A stretch of DNA of 7,034 nucleotides, from assembly GCA_030024065.1 (NCBI GenBank), contig JASEIE010000214.1:1-7034 (forward strand), read 5' to 3'. The notes below the pieces were generated by a model that made no database searches, was not told the DNA's origin, and was given only the letters and a program-made list of their open reading frames with translations. This DNA is from Thermodesulfobacteriota bacterium (GTDB taxonomy: Bacteria > Desulfobacterota > BSN033 > UBA1163). Both the position numbers and the translations under genes were made by a program. Of the stretch, positions 1 through 5,782 are shown in pieces (within the stretch, counting starts at the first letter, position 1; every line of letters begins with the position of its first letter).

Positions 1-314
1 TAAGTTTCGTCTTTCCTCGTCTGCCATCTTCTGATCGCCAGGCCGACTTCAAAGGGCTTAACTCCCATGGGACACATCTCCTCACAGGCTGTGCAGGTCA
101 CACACATCCACGGGGTTCCGTCTTCAAGAAGCTTGTCTTCGAGTCCAAGGAGAACCATGCGGACAAGCCTTCTGATCAGGAGAGGAGATTCCGCTTCTGC
201 AGCAGGACAGCCGGACACACAGGTCCCGCAGTTGAAGCAGTGCCTGATATCTCCGGCATCCTCCTCCATGATCTCTTTCCATAAATGGTGGTTAGCCTTC
301 GTCAGATCAATCAT
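1..314 (-). CDS. hdrC: HdrC-type 2[4Fe-4S] heterodisulfide reductase subunit C (partial, C-terminus cut by window edge)
   Basis: I translated this directly; it is open to the window edge, so only the first 104 residues are visible. Two classic ferredoxin-type motifs are seen: C26-x2-C29-x2-C32-x3-C36-P and C71-x2-C74-x2-C77-x3-C81-P, about 45 residues apart. This is the usual layout of HdrC and of the N-terminal parts of HdrD, DsrK and QmoC. In the Hdr family this subunit wires electrons between the flavoprotein HdrA and the catalytic HdrB. The ATG at 312-314 is chosen because a purine-rich GGGGAG lies 10 nt upstream; the internal Met16 is a weaker alternative. It follows hdrA by 62 nt on the same strand, which supports an HdrA-HdrC pair. 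An hdrB or a fused HdrB domain would be expected just beyond the left edge, but that cannot be seen. It could also be a DsrK- or QmoC-like protein, since the distinguishing C-terminal part is missing. Confidence 0.85.
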   Translation of the reverse strand, partial: MIDLTKANHHLWKEIMEEDAGDIRHCFNCGTCVSGCPAAEAESPLLIRRLVRMVLLGLEDKLLEDGTPWMCVTCTACEEMCPMGVKPFEVGLAIRRWQTRKDET

Positions 315-376
315 ATTCCTTAAGCTCCCCTATCGACCCCTTACCACAAAGGCGTGGTGGTCTTGTCCCTTCTCAT

Positions 377-3300
377 CTACGTCACCCCCAGAGCGGCATC
401 GACTTGCGCTCCGATCTGTTCCAGCTTAAACCCTCTCACGAAGATCCCCTTCTTCGGACATGTGGCCTGACAGCAGCCGCAGCCCTTGCAGGCCGCTTCG
501 TTGACCTCAACCGTCTTCTTGATGGCCCCCTCCCTCATATATTCGAGCAGGGTGATCGCCTTGTAAGGACAGGGATCAATACAGTAGGCACATCCGTCGC
601 AATTCTCATCCATCACCTGGGAGATATTCCCTTCGAGTTCGATGCTCTCCCTCGAAAGGATCGTAGCGGCTTTGGCAGATGCGGCCTGGGCCTGAACGAT
701 GCTTTCCTCGATCGTCTTTGGATAATGGGCCAGCCCGCAGACGAAGACCCCTTCTACCGGAAACTCAACAGGGCGAAGCTTGATATGGGCCTCGAGGAAG
801 AAACCATCTTCGTTCAAGGGGACCTTGAATAACTGAGCAAGCTCCTCCCTTCCAGGTGCAGGAACAATGGCAGTGGCCAAGCCTATGATATCTGCATCAA
901 TGAATACAGGCTCGCCCAGAATGGGATCTTTAAGACTAACTCTGAGAACATCCTTATCGTCCTCTTTGACCGCTTCCACCAAAGGCTTATCATCGATGTC
1001 ATAACGGATAAAGGTAACCCCTTTGTCTCTTGCCTCCTGGTAATAGGGCTCCTTGAATCCATAGGTGCGGATGTCCCGATAGAGGATATAGATATTCATT
1101 TCCGGGTTGATTTCTTTCAATTTGAGGGCCGTCTTGATCGATCCACCGCAACAAACCCGACTGCAGTAGAGCCTTTCCAGCTCTCGAGACCCCACACATT
1201 GGATCATCACTAAGTTCTTGCTTCCCACGACAGAAGGATTCCCTTTTGCGATTTCGTCATTTAGATCGAGCAGGGTGAAGACTCTGGGGTCTTTCCCGTA
1301 AAGGTATTCATTCGGTTTATAAACCTCCCCACCTGTGGCAATGATCGCTATACCATGGTTTATCTCCTCGACTTCCCCTTTCGACCGATCCCTCAATGCC
1401 GTCTTAAAGTTCCCGACATGCCCGCTGACTTCTTGAATTTCGGTCTCCCTGTGGACATGGATGAGCGGCTCTCGAGATACTTCAGCGATCAGTTTATTCA
1501 AATAAGCTTGAACATCCTTACCCTCAAGGGTATGATGGTGCCTTCTGGCAATGCCGCCTAACTCCGAAGTCCGCTCTACCAGATGGACCTCAAACCCCTG
1601 TTTCGCAAGCTGAAGGGCGCCCACCATCCCAGAGATTCCGCCTCCAACGACAAGGGCAGTATGATTGACTTCAAGGGACATCTGGCTCAAAGGTTCGATC
1701 AGCATCGCCTTGGCAACCGCCATTCTTATCAGGTCCCTGGCTTTCTCTGTCGCCTTCTCCGGTTCATTCATGTGGACCCAGGAGCAATGTTCGCGAATAT
1801 TGGCCATTTCGAAGATGTATTTATTGAGCCCGACCTCCCTGAGCGTCTCCCGAAACAGAGGCTCATGGGTTCGTGGGGTGCAGGCGGCAACAAGTAGTCG
1901 GTTGAGACGATGTTCTTTAATCTTCTCTTTAATCCTCTGCTGATGATCCTGCGAACAAGCAAAGAGGGTCTCATCAGCAAAGACCACGTTGGACAGAGAC
2001 CGGGCATACTCCTTAAGGCTGGGGACATTCAACACTCCACCGATATTGATGCCACAATGGCAAACAAAGACCCCGATCCTTGGTTGTTCTCCGGTCACCT
2101 CCCTTTCAGGTGGATATTGTTTTTCAGTGGTGAGACTGTGCCTTGACGCCGGGATAAGACAGGAGGCTTCGCTTGCAGCAGCGCTTGCCTCCATCACGGT
2201 CTCAGGAATATCCTTTGGACCGCTAAAGGCCCCGGCTGTGAAAATCCCAGGCTTTGAAGTGGCCACTGTCGAAAAATCTCCGGTCTCACAGAACCCATAG
2301 TCATTGAGTTTCAACCCGAGTCTCCCTGCCAGGGCTTTCGTCTCCTCGGGTTGCCGAAGCCCCACGGAGAGAACAACCATGCTGAATCTCTCCTCTTTGA
2401 TCCGATCCTCATCGAAGTATCTGAGGGTCAGGTCCCCATCGCTTTCCTGATAGAGGGTAGTGACTCTGGCTCGAACGAATCGGACCCCATGGTCTTTCTT
2501 GGCTCTCTCATAGTACCTTTCAAACCCTTTTCCAAAGGTCCTGAGATCGATAAGAAAAATCGTCGTCTCAAGAGGTGTCGGGCAATGTTCTTTGGCAACG
2601 ACCGCTTCTTTAATGGCGTATGTGCAGCAAACCGATGAACAGTAGGCATTCTTGGCATGGTGGATGTCCCGTGAACCCACGCATTGAATCCATGCGATAC
2701 GTTCCGGGACTTTCTGATCGGAGGGTCTGATGAGATGGCCTTGTAATGGGCCTGAGGGACTCAACATCCTTTCAAACTCAATGCTCGTGACCACATTCGG
2801 AAAGACCCTGTGACCATAATGAGTAAAAATGCTGGTATCAAACTCTTGAAAACCAGGGCAGAGGATGACCGAGCCCGCCTCGATCTCCAGCAGTTGATCG
2901 GTCTGCGTGAAGTCGATTGCCTTTGACTCACAGAGTTTCTCGCAGACCCGGCATTTACCTTTCTCAAAGTAGATACAGATTTCCCGGTCGATGGCCGGCA
3001 CATTGGGCACGGCCTGGGCATAGGGAATGTAGATCGCTTTCCTTTGACTCAGACCGCGATTAAATTCACTTCCTGTTTTGGAAGGGCATTTCTCCTGACA
3101 GATGCCGCACCCGGTACAGAGGGTTTCGTCCACATACCTCGCCCGTTTATTTACGGAGACGACGAGATTCCCCGGTTGTCCCTTAATATCTAATACGTCC
3201 GTGTTTGTGAGGATCTCAATATTCAGATGCCTCCCGCATTCCACAAGCTTTGGGGATAAGATACACATGGAGCAGTCGTTCGTAGGGAAGGTTTTGTCGA

Positions 3301-3448
3301 GCTGGGGCATGGTCCCACCAATAGCAGGAGACTTCTCAACTAAATAAACTTTGTATCCTGACTCCGCCAGATCAAGGCTGGCCTGGATGCCTGCGATGCC
3401 GCCGCCGACCACGAGCACAGATCCTGTTTCGTTCGATGTGGATTTCAA
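377..3448 (-). CDS. hdrA: HdrA-like iron-sulfur flavoprotein, long form with two FAD modules (1,023 aa)
   Basis: This is a soluble electron-transfer flavoprotein of the heterodisulfide reductase A family. Order seen: a first FAD Rossmann motif (VVGGGIAG, about 13-20) with the HdrA signature FPTNDCSMCIL (C59, C62); an inserted ferredoxin region (C111, C114, C117, C121, then C158, C166, C169, C173); CVGSR plus CSSVCC (C256, C270, C274, C275); an HdrA N-terminal-type domain (C463, C465, C498, C523 in CTPRTHEP, C555); a second FAD motif (VVGGGISG, about 600-607) with CVGSR/CSRVCC (C751, C762, C766, C767); and a C-terminal 2[4Fe-4S] ferredoxin (C950-C960, C987-C997). The second half alone resembles a standard HdrA, and the first is an extra flavin module. 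The second module lacks the FPTxDCSxC motif and has TLEGKDVQAYL near 640-650 instead. The start is TTG, supported by GGAG 6 nt upstream and by the Rossmann fold beginning right after it. In HdrA complexes the FAD can perform electron bifurcation or confurcation. Position after dsrC suggests a DsrC-linked role (inference). The QmoA/QmoB family is the main alternative comparison. Confidence 0.93.
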   Translation of the reverse strand: MKSTSNETGSVLVVGGGIAGIQASLDLAESGYKVYLVEKSPAIGGTMPQLDKTFPTNDCSMCILSPKLVECGRHLNIEILTNTDVLDIKGQPGNLVVSVNKRARYVDETLCTGCGICQEKCPSKTGSEFNRGLSQRKAIYIPYAQAVPNVPAIDREICIYFEKGKCRVCEKLCESKAIDFTQTDQLLEIEAGSVILCPGFQEFDTSIFTHYGHRVFPNVVTSIEFERMLSPSGPLQGHLIRPSDQKVPERIAWIQCVGSRDIHHAKNAYCSSVCCTYAIKEAVVAKEHCPTPLETTIFLIDLRTFGKGFERYYERAKKDHGVRFVRARVTTLYQESDGDLTLRYFDEDRIKEERFSMVVLSVGLRQPEETKALAGRLGLKLNDYGFCETGDFSTVATSKPGIFTAGAFSGPKDIPETVMEASAAASEASCLIPASRHSLTTEKQYPPEREVTGEQPRIGVFVCHCGINIGGVLNVPSLKEYARSLSNVVFADETLFACSQDHQQRIKEKIKEHRLNRLLVAACTPRTHEPLFRETLREVGLNKYIFEMANIREHCSWVHMNEPEKATEKARDLIRMAVAKAMLIEPLSQMSLEVNHTALVVGGGISGMVGALQLAKQGFEVHLVERTSELGGIARRHHHTLEGKDVQAYLNKLIAEVSREPLIHVHRETEIQEVSGHVGNFKTALRDRSKGEVEEINHGIAIIATGGEVYKPNEYLYGKDPRVFTLLDLNDEIAKGNPSVVGSKNLVMIQCVGSRELERLYCSRVCCGGSIKTALKLKEINPEMNIYILYRDIRTYGFKEPYYQEARDKGVTFIRYDIDDKPLVEAVKEDDKDVLRVSLKDPILGEPVFIDADIIGLATAIVPAPGREELAQLFKVPLNEDGFFLEAHIKLRPVEFPVEGVFVCGLAHYPKTIEESIVQAQAASAKAATILSRESIELEGNISQVMDENCDGCAYCIDPCPYKAITLLEYMREGAIKKTVEVNEAACKGCGCCQATCPKKGIFVRGFKLEQIGAQVDAALGVT

Positions 3449-3547
3449 AACAATCTCCGGAATCAGAGAATAAAAAGAGATGAACTGTAGGATGGCCTCG
3501 AGCCTCCTTGCGGTCCATCTGAAGTTAACATTAAAAATGAACTCGTT
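3449..3547 (-). other. 99-nt dsrC-hdrA intergenic gap
   Basis: This is the longest gap downstream of dsrB. It is AT-rich at its dsrC end and has a short imperfect palindrome around CTCGAG near its middle. I see no T-tract hairpin and no convincing -35/-10 pair. The hdrA reading frame stays open through the whole gap back to the dsrC TAG stop (33 sense codons), but without a normal start codon or ribosome binding site. Nothing else is recognised. Confidence 0.5.
3455..3458 (-). promoter_or_regulatory. Ribosome binding site that fixes the TTG start of hdrA
   Basis: On the minus strand the sequence reads CCGGAGATTGTTTTG. The GGAG core lies 6 nt before the TTG at 3446-3448. No ATG or GTG occurs in this frame between the dsrC stop and this TTG, and the encoded Rossmann motif starts only about 10 residues later. 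TTG is therefore the best start. Confidence 0.6.
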
Positions 3548-3865
3548 CTATACGCATCCGGTTGGCTTGGGCAAACCTGCCACCTTGCAGGCCCCTTTGG
3601 CCGGACCACCCGGAAACATTTTATAGATCGTTTTAAGATCATACCCCGTTTGTTTACACAACATACGGATGGCCGGAGCGATTTCATATTTCAGGAAGTA
3701 CACCCTCAAATAATTGACCAGCTTCCAGTGGTCTTCGCTCATGGGATAGGCATTTTCGGTCTTGGCCAGATCTTCTGCTACCTCCTTATTCCACTTATCT
3801 GGTTCCTGGATGAAACCATCTTCATCAATCTCAATTTCAATTCCGCCAAGCATTGCCTTAGCCAT
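3548..3865 (-). CDS. dsrC: DsrC, sulfur-carrier substrate protein of dissimilatory sulfite reductase (TusE/DsrC family)
   Basis: This 105-residue protein has the full DsrC length and C-terminal arm. The last 13 residues hold C93 and C104 in the CX10C spacing, with C104 next to last. These match the two redox cysteines (CysB and CysA) of true DsrC; most TusE-like paralogues keep only the last one. In reductive Dsr systems, DsrAB places the sulfur from sulfite between these cysteines as a trisulfide, which is then reduced by a membrane or soluble electron-transfer complex. Other family features include the N-terminal DEDGFI segment, the DHWKLVNYLR helix, and IAPAIRMLCKQTG before YKMFPGGPAKGACK. 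The protein is cytoplasmic, with no signal peptide. The ATG has a strong AAGGAGGT site 5 nt upstream, and that site overlaps the stop codon of the preceding small gene, so the two are probably translated together. Being inside the dsr cluster and beside hdrA/hdrC supports a catalytic rather than a tRNA-thiolation role. Confidence 0.97.
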   Translation of the reverse strand: MAKAMLGGIEIEIDEDGFIQEPDKWNKEVAEDLAKTENAYPMSEDHWKLVNYLRVYFLKYEIAPAIRMLCKQTGYDLKTIYKMFPGGPAKGACKVAGLPKPTGCV

Positions 3866-3876
3866 CTTGAACCTCC

Positions 3877-4074
3877 TTACCCTTTAATAAATTTTTCTGG
3901 TGATTCATCGAACTCCTTCTTGCAAGCTTTTCTATCGAAGTAATAAATCTTGTCTTTATAAGTACTGGTCGCTCTCGGCTTCCCTGCCACAGCTCCGTAG
4001 AGAACACCCACTTTGCTTACCTCCATCTCCCTTCCACAAACGGGACATTTAACCTCCATTTTTTCTTCGGTCAT
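3877..4074 (-). CDS. Small YHS-domain-like putative metal-binding protein (65 aa)
   Basis: The protein has an N-terminal C10-P-V-C13 knuckle and a C-terminal segment YYFDRKACKKEFDESPEKFI (44-63). That segment closely follows the YHS-domain pattern, in which an aromatic pair precedes a C-x3-C and an FxxxPEKY-type tail. Here the first cysteine of the C-x3-C is Asp47 and the second is Cys51, so a mononuclear site would use C10, C13, C51 and perhaps D47. There is no signal peptide or membrane segment. The ATG is supported by an AGGAGGT site 8 nt upstream. The gene starts 16 nt after dsrN ends and its stop codon overlaps the dsrC ribosome binding site, so it is firmly embedded in the operon. YHS-like domains occur in metal-handling and metal-sensing proteins. 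A role in metal delivery or sensing for Dsr is only a guess. It could equally be a small zinc-ribbon protein of unknown function. Confidence 0.75.
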   Translation of the reverse strand: MTEEKMEVKCPVCGREMEVSKVGVLYGAVAGKPRATSTYKDKIYYFDRKACKKEFDESPEKFIKG

Positions 4075-4090
4075 CTTTTCTCACCTCCTC

Positions 4091-5566
4091 TTAAGCATTC
4101 GACTCTGAAAAGAGAGGCCAAAACTTCCGCCCCTGTAAGGTCAGAGATACGAAAGCTTCAGCCCATTGAGGCGTACCTAAGGCATGGATGTGGGTATAAG
4201 CAGCAAAGAGATTTTTATAAACAATACCATCCCATTTCCCATCAATTCCATGGCCGCGCTTCATCCGATAGGCAAACTGAAGGCTATCAAGGCTGGAGAT
4301 GCTGGAATGGTGGAATTCGTGGCCTCGAACAGTTAAACCAACGGGTAAGAAGGGATTTTCTCTCACCACTTCAGCAACCACATAACCATGGCCCTGAGGA
4401 CGCTCACCTATTTCTACTTTGGCGGGGATAATGCCCACCATTTCATACCAATGATCCTTCCAGGAGATAGTCCGGCATAAATACATAAGACCCGCACACT
4501 CAGCGTATACCGGTAGGCTTGCCTCAACTGCCTCACAGATATCCTGTCGTAACCTGCTGTTCCCCTCCAATTCCTCAAGAAAAAACTCTGGAAAACCACC
4601 CCCAATGTAAAGTCCATCAATGTCAGGCAATCGATCCTTCAGAGAATTTACATAGATGACCTCAGCGCCAGCCTCCCTCAATGCCTCGAGGTTTTCTGGA
4701 TAATAGAAGTTAAATACCCGATCACGCAGGATCCCAATCCTAACTTTCCCTGCTTTGCTTCCCCTCTCCCCTGGTGGAGGAGGAAATTCAACTGTCTCCC
4801 TCTCCCTGTTAGGGAGAGGGATGGGGTGAGGGGCTTTAAAGGTGCGCGCAATCGCCAAAATACTATCCAAATCGAGGTGGGACTCAAGCTTCAGACAGAT
4901 ACGTTCTAAAGCAGCCTCTGATTCTTTACTTTCCGGAAAAGGGATGAGACCCAGGTGACGTTCGGATATATTAAGTTCCGAGTCCCGGGGGATGCTCCCA
5001 ACAACGGGTATCCTGCAATATCGCTCTACTGAATTTTTTAACTTATCCTCATGCCGACTTCCCGAAACATTATTGAGAATGACTCCGGCAATATTAATAT
5101 CCGGCTGGAAATTCTGGTATCCACTAACCATGGCCGCTATACTGCCTGTCATCCTTGTTGTATTGACGACAAGAATCACTGGGATGTTTAGAAGCCGTGC
5201 AATCTCAGCTGTCGTTCCATACTCCGGGGAGTCTAAACCGTCATAGAGTCCCATAGCCCCTTCAATAATAGCTATGTCCGCCCCTTGGCAGGCCCGATAA
5301 AAAGAGATTAAAAATTTTTTTTCGGGTATTAAGAAAAGGTCTAAATTACGACACTCTCTTCCTGCGACTGCAGTAAGCCACGATGGATCAATATAATCAG
5401 GACCTTTCTTGAACGGCTGGACAGAAAGACCTCGCCTTTTAAAAGCAGCACAGAGCCCTAAGCTTATGGTCGTTTTGCCCAAACGGCCCTGGGGCGAGGA
5501 GATCAGAAGGCAACCGATACGTGGATCCTTGGCGTCAAGATGACCATTGATAACCATTAAGATCAA
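4091..5566 (-). CDS. dsrN: DsrN, CbiA/CobB-type glutamine-dependent sirohaem (cobyrinate a,c-diamide synthase-like) amidase
   Basis: This is an ATP- and glutamine-dependent amidotransferase of the cobyrinic acid a,c-diamide synthase family. When encoded in dsr operons it is called DsrN and is thought to amidate sirohaem to sirohaem amide for DsrAB. The synthetase domain (about 18-240) shows a P-loop (SSPQGRLGKTT, 23-33), GPDYIDPSWL (55-64), IEGAMGLYDG (101-110) and GVILNNV (161-167). The glutaminase domain (about 275-491) shows YIGGGFPE (320-327), the probable nucleophile Cys357 in AECAGL, GHEFHHS (415-421) and a THIH motif (458-461) with the likely catalytic histidine. Residues about 245-270 between the domains are low-complexity and encoded by a dispersed repeat (separate entry). 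The start is TTG at 5564-5566, overlapping the dsrD stop as TTGA; GGAAGAG lies 6 nt upstream. An ATG at 5557 (residue 4) is possible but lies 15 nt from that site. Overlap with dsrD suggests translational coupling. A role in cobalamin synthesis is the alternative, but no cob/cbi gene is nearby. Confidence 0.93.
   Translation of the reverse strand: MILMVINGHLDAKDPRIGCLLISSPQGRLGKTTISLGLCAAFKRRGLSVQPFKKGPDYIDPSWLTAVAGRECRNLDLFLIPEKKFLISFYRACQGADIAIIEGAMGLYDGLDSPEYGTTAEIARLLNIPVILVVNTTRMTGSIAAMVSGYQNFQPDINIAGVILNNVSGSRHEDKLKNSVERYCRIPVVGSIPRDSELNISERHLGLIPFPESKESEAALERICLKLESHLDLDSILAIARTFKAPHPIPLPNRERETVEFPPPPGERGSKAGKVRIGILRDRVFNFYYPENLEALREAGAEVIYVNSLKDRLPDIDGLYIGGGFPEFFLEELEGNSRLRQDICEAVEASLPVYAECAGLMYLCRTISWKDHWYEMVGIIPAKVEIGERPQGHGYVVAEVVRENPFLPVGLTVRGHEFHHSSISSLDSLQFAYRMKRGHGIDGKWDGIVYKNLFAAYTHIHALGTPQWAEAFVSLTLQGRKFWPLFSESNA
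4761..4834. repeat. Dispersed palindromic (REP/MITE-like) repeat inserted in frame within dsrN
   Basis: The core is a perfect 11-bp inverted repeat with a 3-nt loop: TCCCTCTCCCT at 4797-4807, GTT, AGGGAGAGGGA at 4811-4821. It is flanked on one side by TGGGGTGAGGGG (4822-4833) and on the other by CCCCTCTCCCC (4761-4771). I recognise this GGGAGAGGG/CCCTCACCCC composition as a type of short repeat scattered through many bacterial genomes, usually between genes. Here it is read through in the dsrN frame as PHPIPLP...RERE...PPPPGERG (about residues 246-269). It has no stop codon in that frame and lies exactly between the two enzyme domains, so the gene appears intact. The outer edges are approximate. 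Confidence 0.7.
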
Positions 5567-5766
5567 GACCCACTCTTCCCTTTGATGGCAATATAGGTGA
5601 TACCGCCAAAGCTTCGATACTCAATTTTGTCTTCTTTCGCTAGCTCCGCAATGGCTTTGTCCACCAATGCCTTTTCTACTCCAATAGCCCTCGCGACATC
5701 CCGGTTCTTTGTCTGGCTAACCGTTGCTAAATGTTTGAGGATGTTTTCTTTCAACTCTTCGCTCAT
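5563..5766 (-). CDS. dsrD: DsrD-like winged-helix protein, putative activator of DsrAB (67 aa)
   Basis: This is a small basic/acidic helical protein directly after dsrB. Residues about 17-43 (TKNRDVARAIG to AIAELAKE) look like the helix-turn-helix part of a winged helix. IEYRSFGGITYIAIKG (47-62) is a wing that matches the DsrD pattern LEYWSSGSTTMYGLKG seen in Desulfovibrio, as I recall it. DsrD was long thought to bind DNA and has been shown to act as an allosteric activator of DsrAB. The protein is about 10 residues shorter than the Desulfovibrio one, lacks its aromatic YFNDF stretch, and has Arg50 in place of the wing tryptophan. The chosen ATG has AAAGG 7 nt upstream and starts 17 bases after the dsrB stop. 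An in-frame start 75 nt further upstream would overlap dsrB and has no comparable site. The stop overlaps the dsrN TTG. A generic winged-helix protein unrelated to DsrD cannot be fully excluded. Confidence 0.85.
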   Translation of the reverse strand: MSEELKENILKHLATVSQTKNRDVARAIGVEKALVDKAIAELAKEDKIEYRSFGGITYIAIKGKSGS

Positions 5767-5773
5767 TTTTTTA

Positions 5774-5777
5774 CCTT
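5774..5777 (-). promoter_or_regulatory. Ribosome binding site that selects the short dsrD start
   Basis: On the minus strand the sequence reads AAAAAAGGTAAAAAAATG. The AAGG core lies 7 nt before the ATG at 5764-5766 and falls just after the dsrB stop codon. This favours the 67-residue DsrD over the 92-residue in-frame extension that would begin inside dsrB. Confidence 0.6.
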
Positions 5778-5782
5778 TTTTC

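Noticed and set aside
343..358. Small hairpin ACCAC-AAAGGC-GTGGT between hdrA and hdrC as a terminator
   Set aside because: The stem is only 5 bp and no T-tract follows on the minus strand. hdrC starts soon after and belongs to the same functional set.
3446..3550. Possible DsrC-HdrA fusion by readthrough of the dsrC TAG, since the two genes share a frame with no other stop between them
   Set aside because: An open run of 33 codons is expected by chance fairly often. The DsrC end (penultimate Cys then Val) is the normal C-terminus, and hdrA has its own ribosome binding site and start.
4741..4850. dsrN as a pseudogene broken by the inserted repeat
   Set aside because: The frame continues through the repeat without a stop, and both domains on either side keep their motifs, including the P-loop and the probable Cys357 nucleophile.
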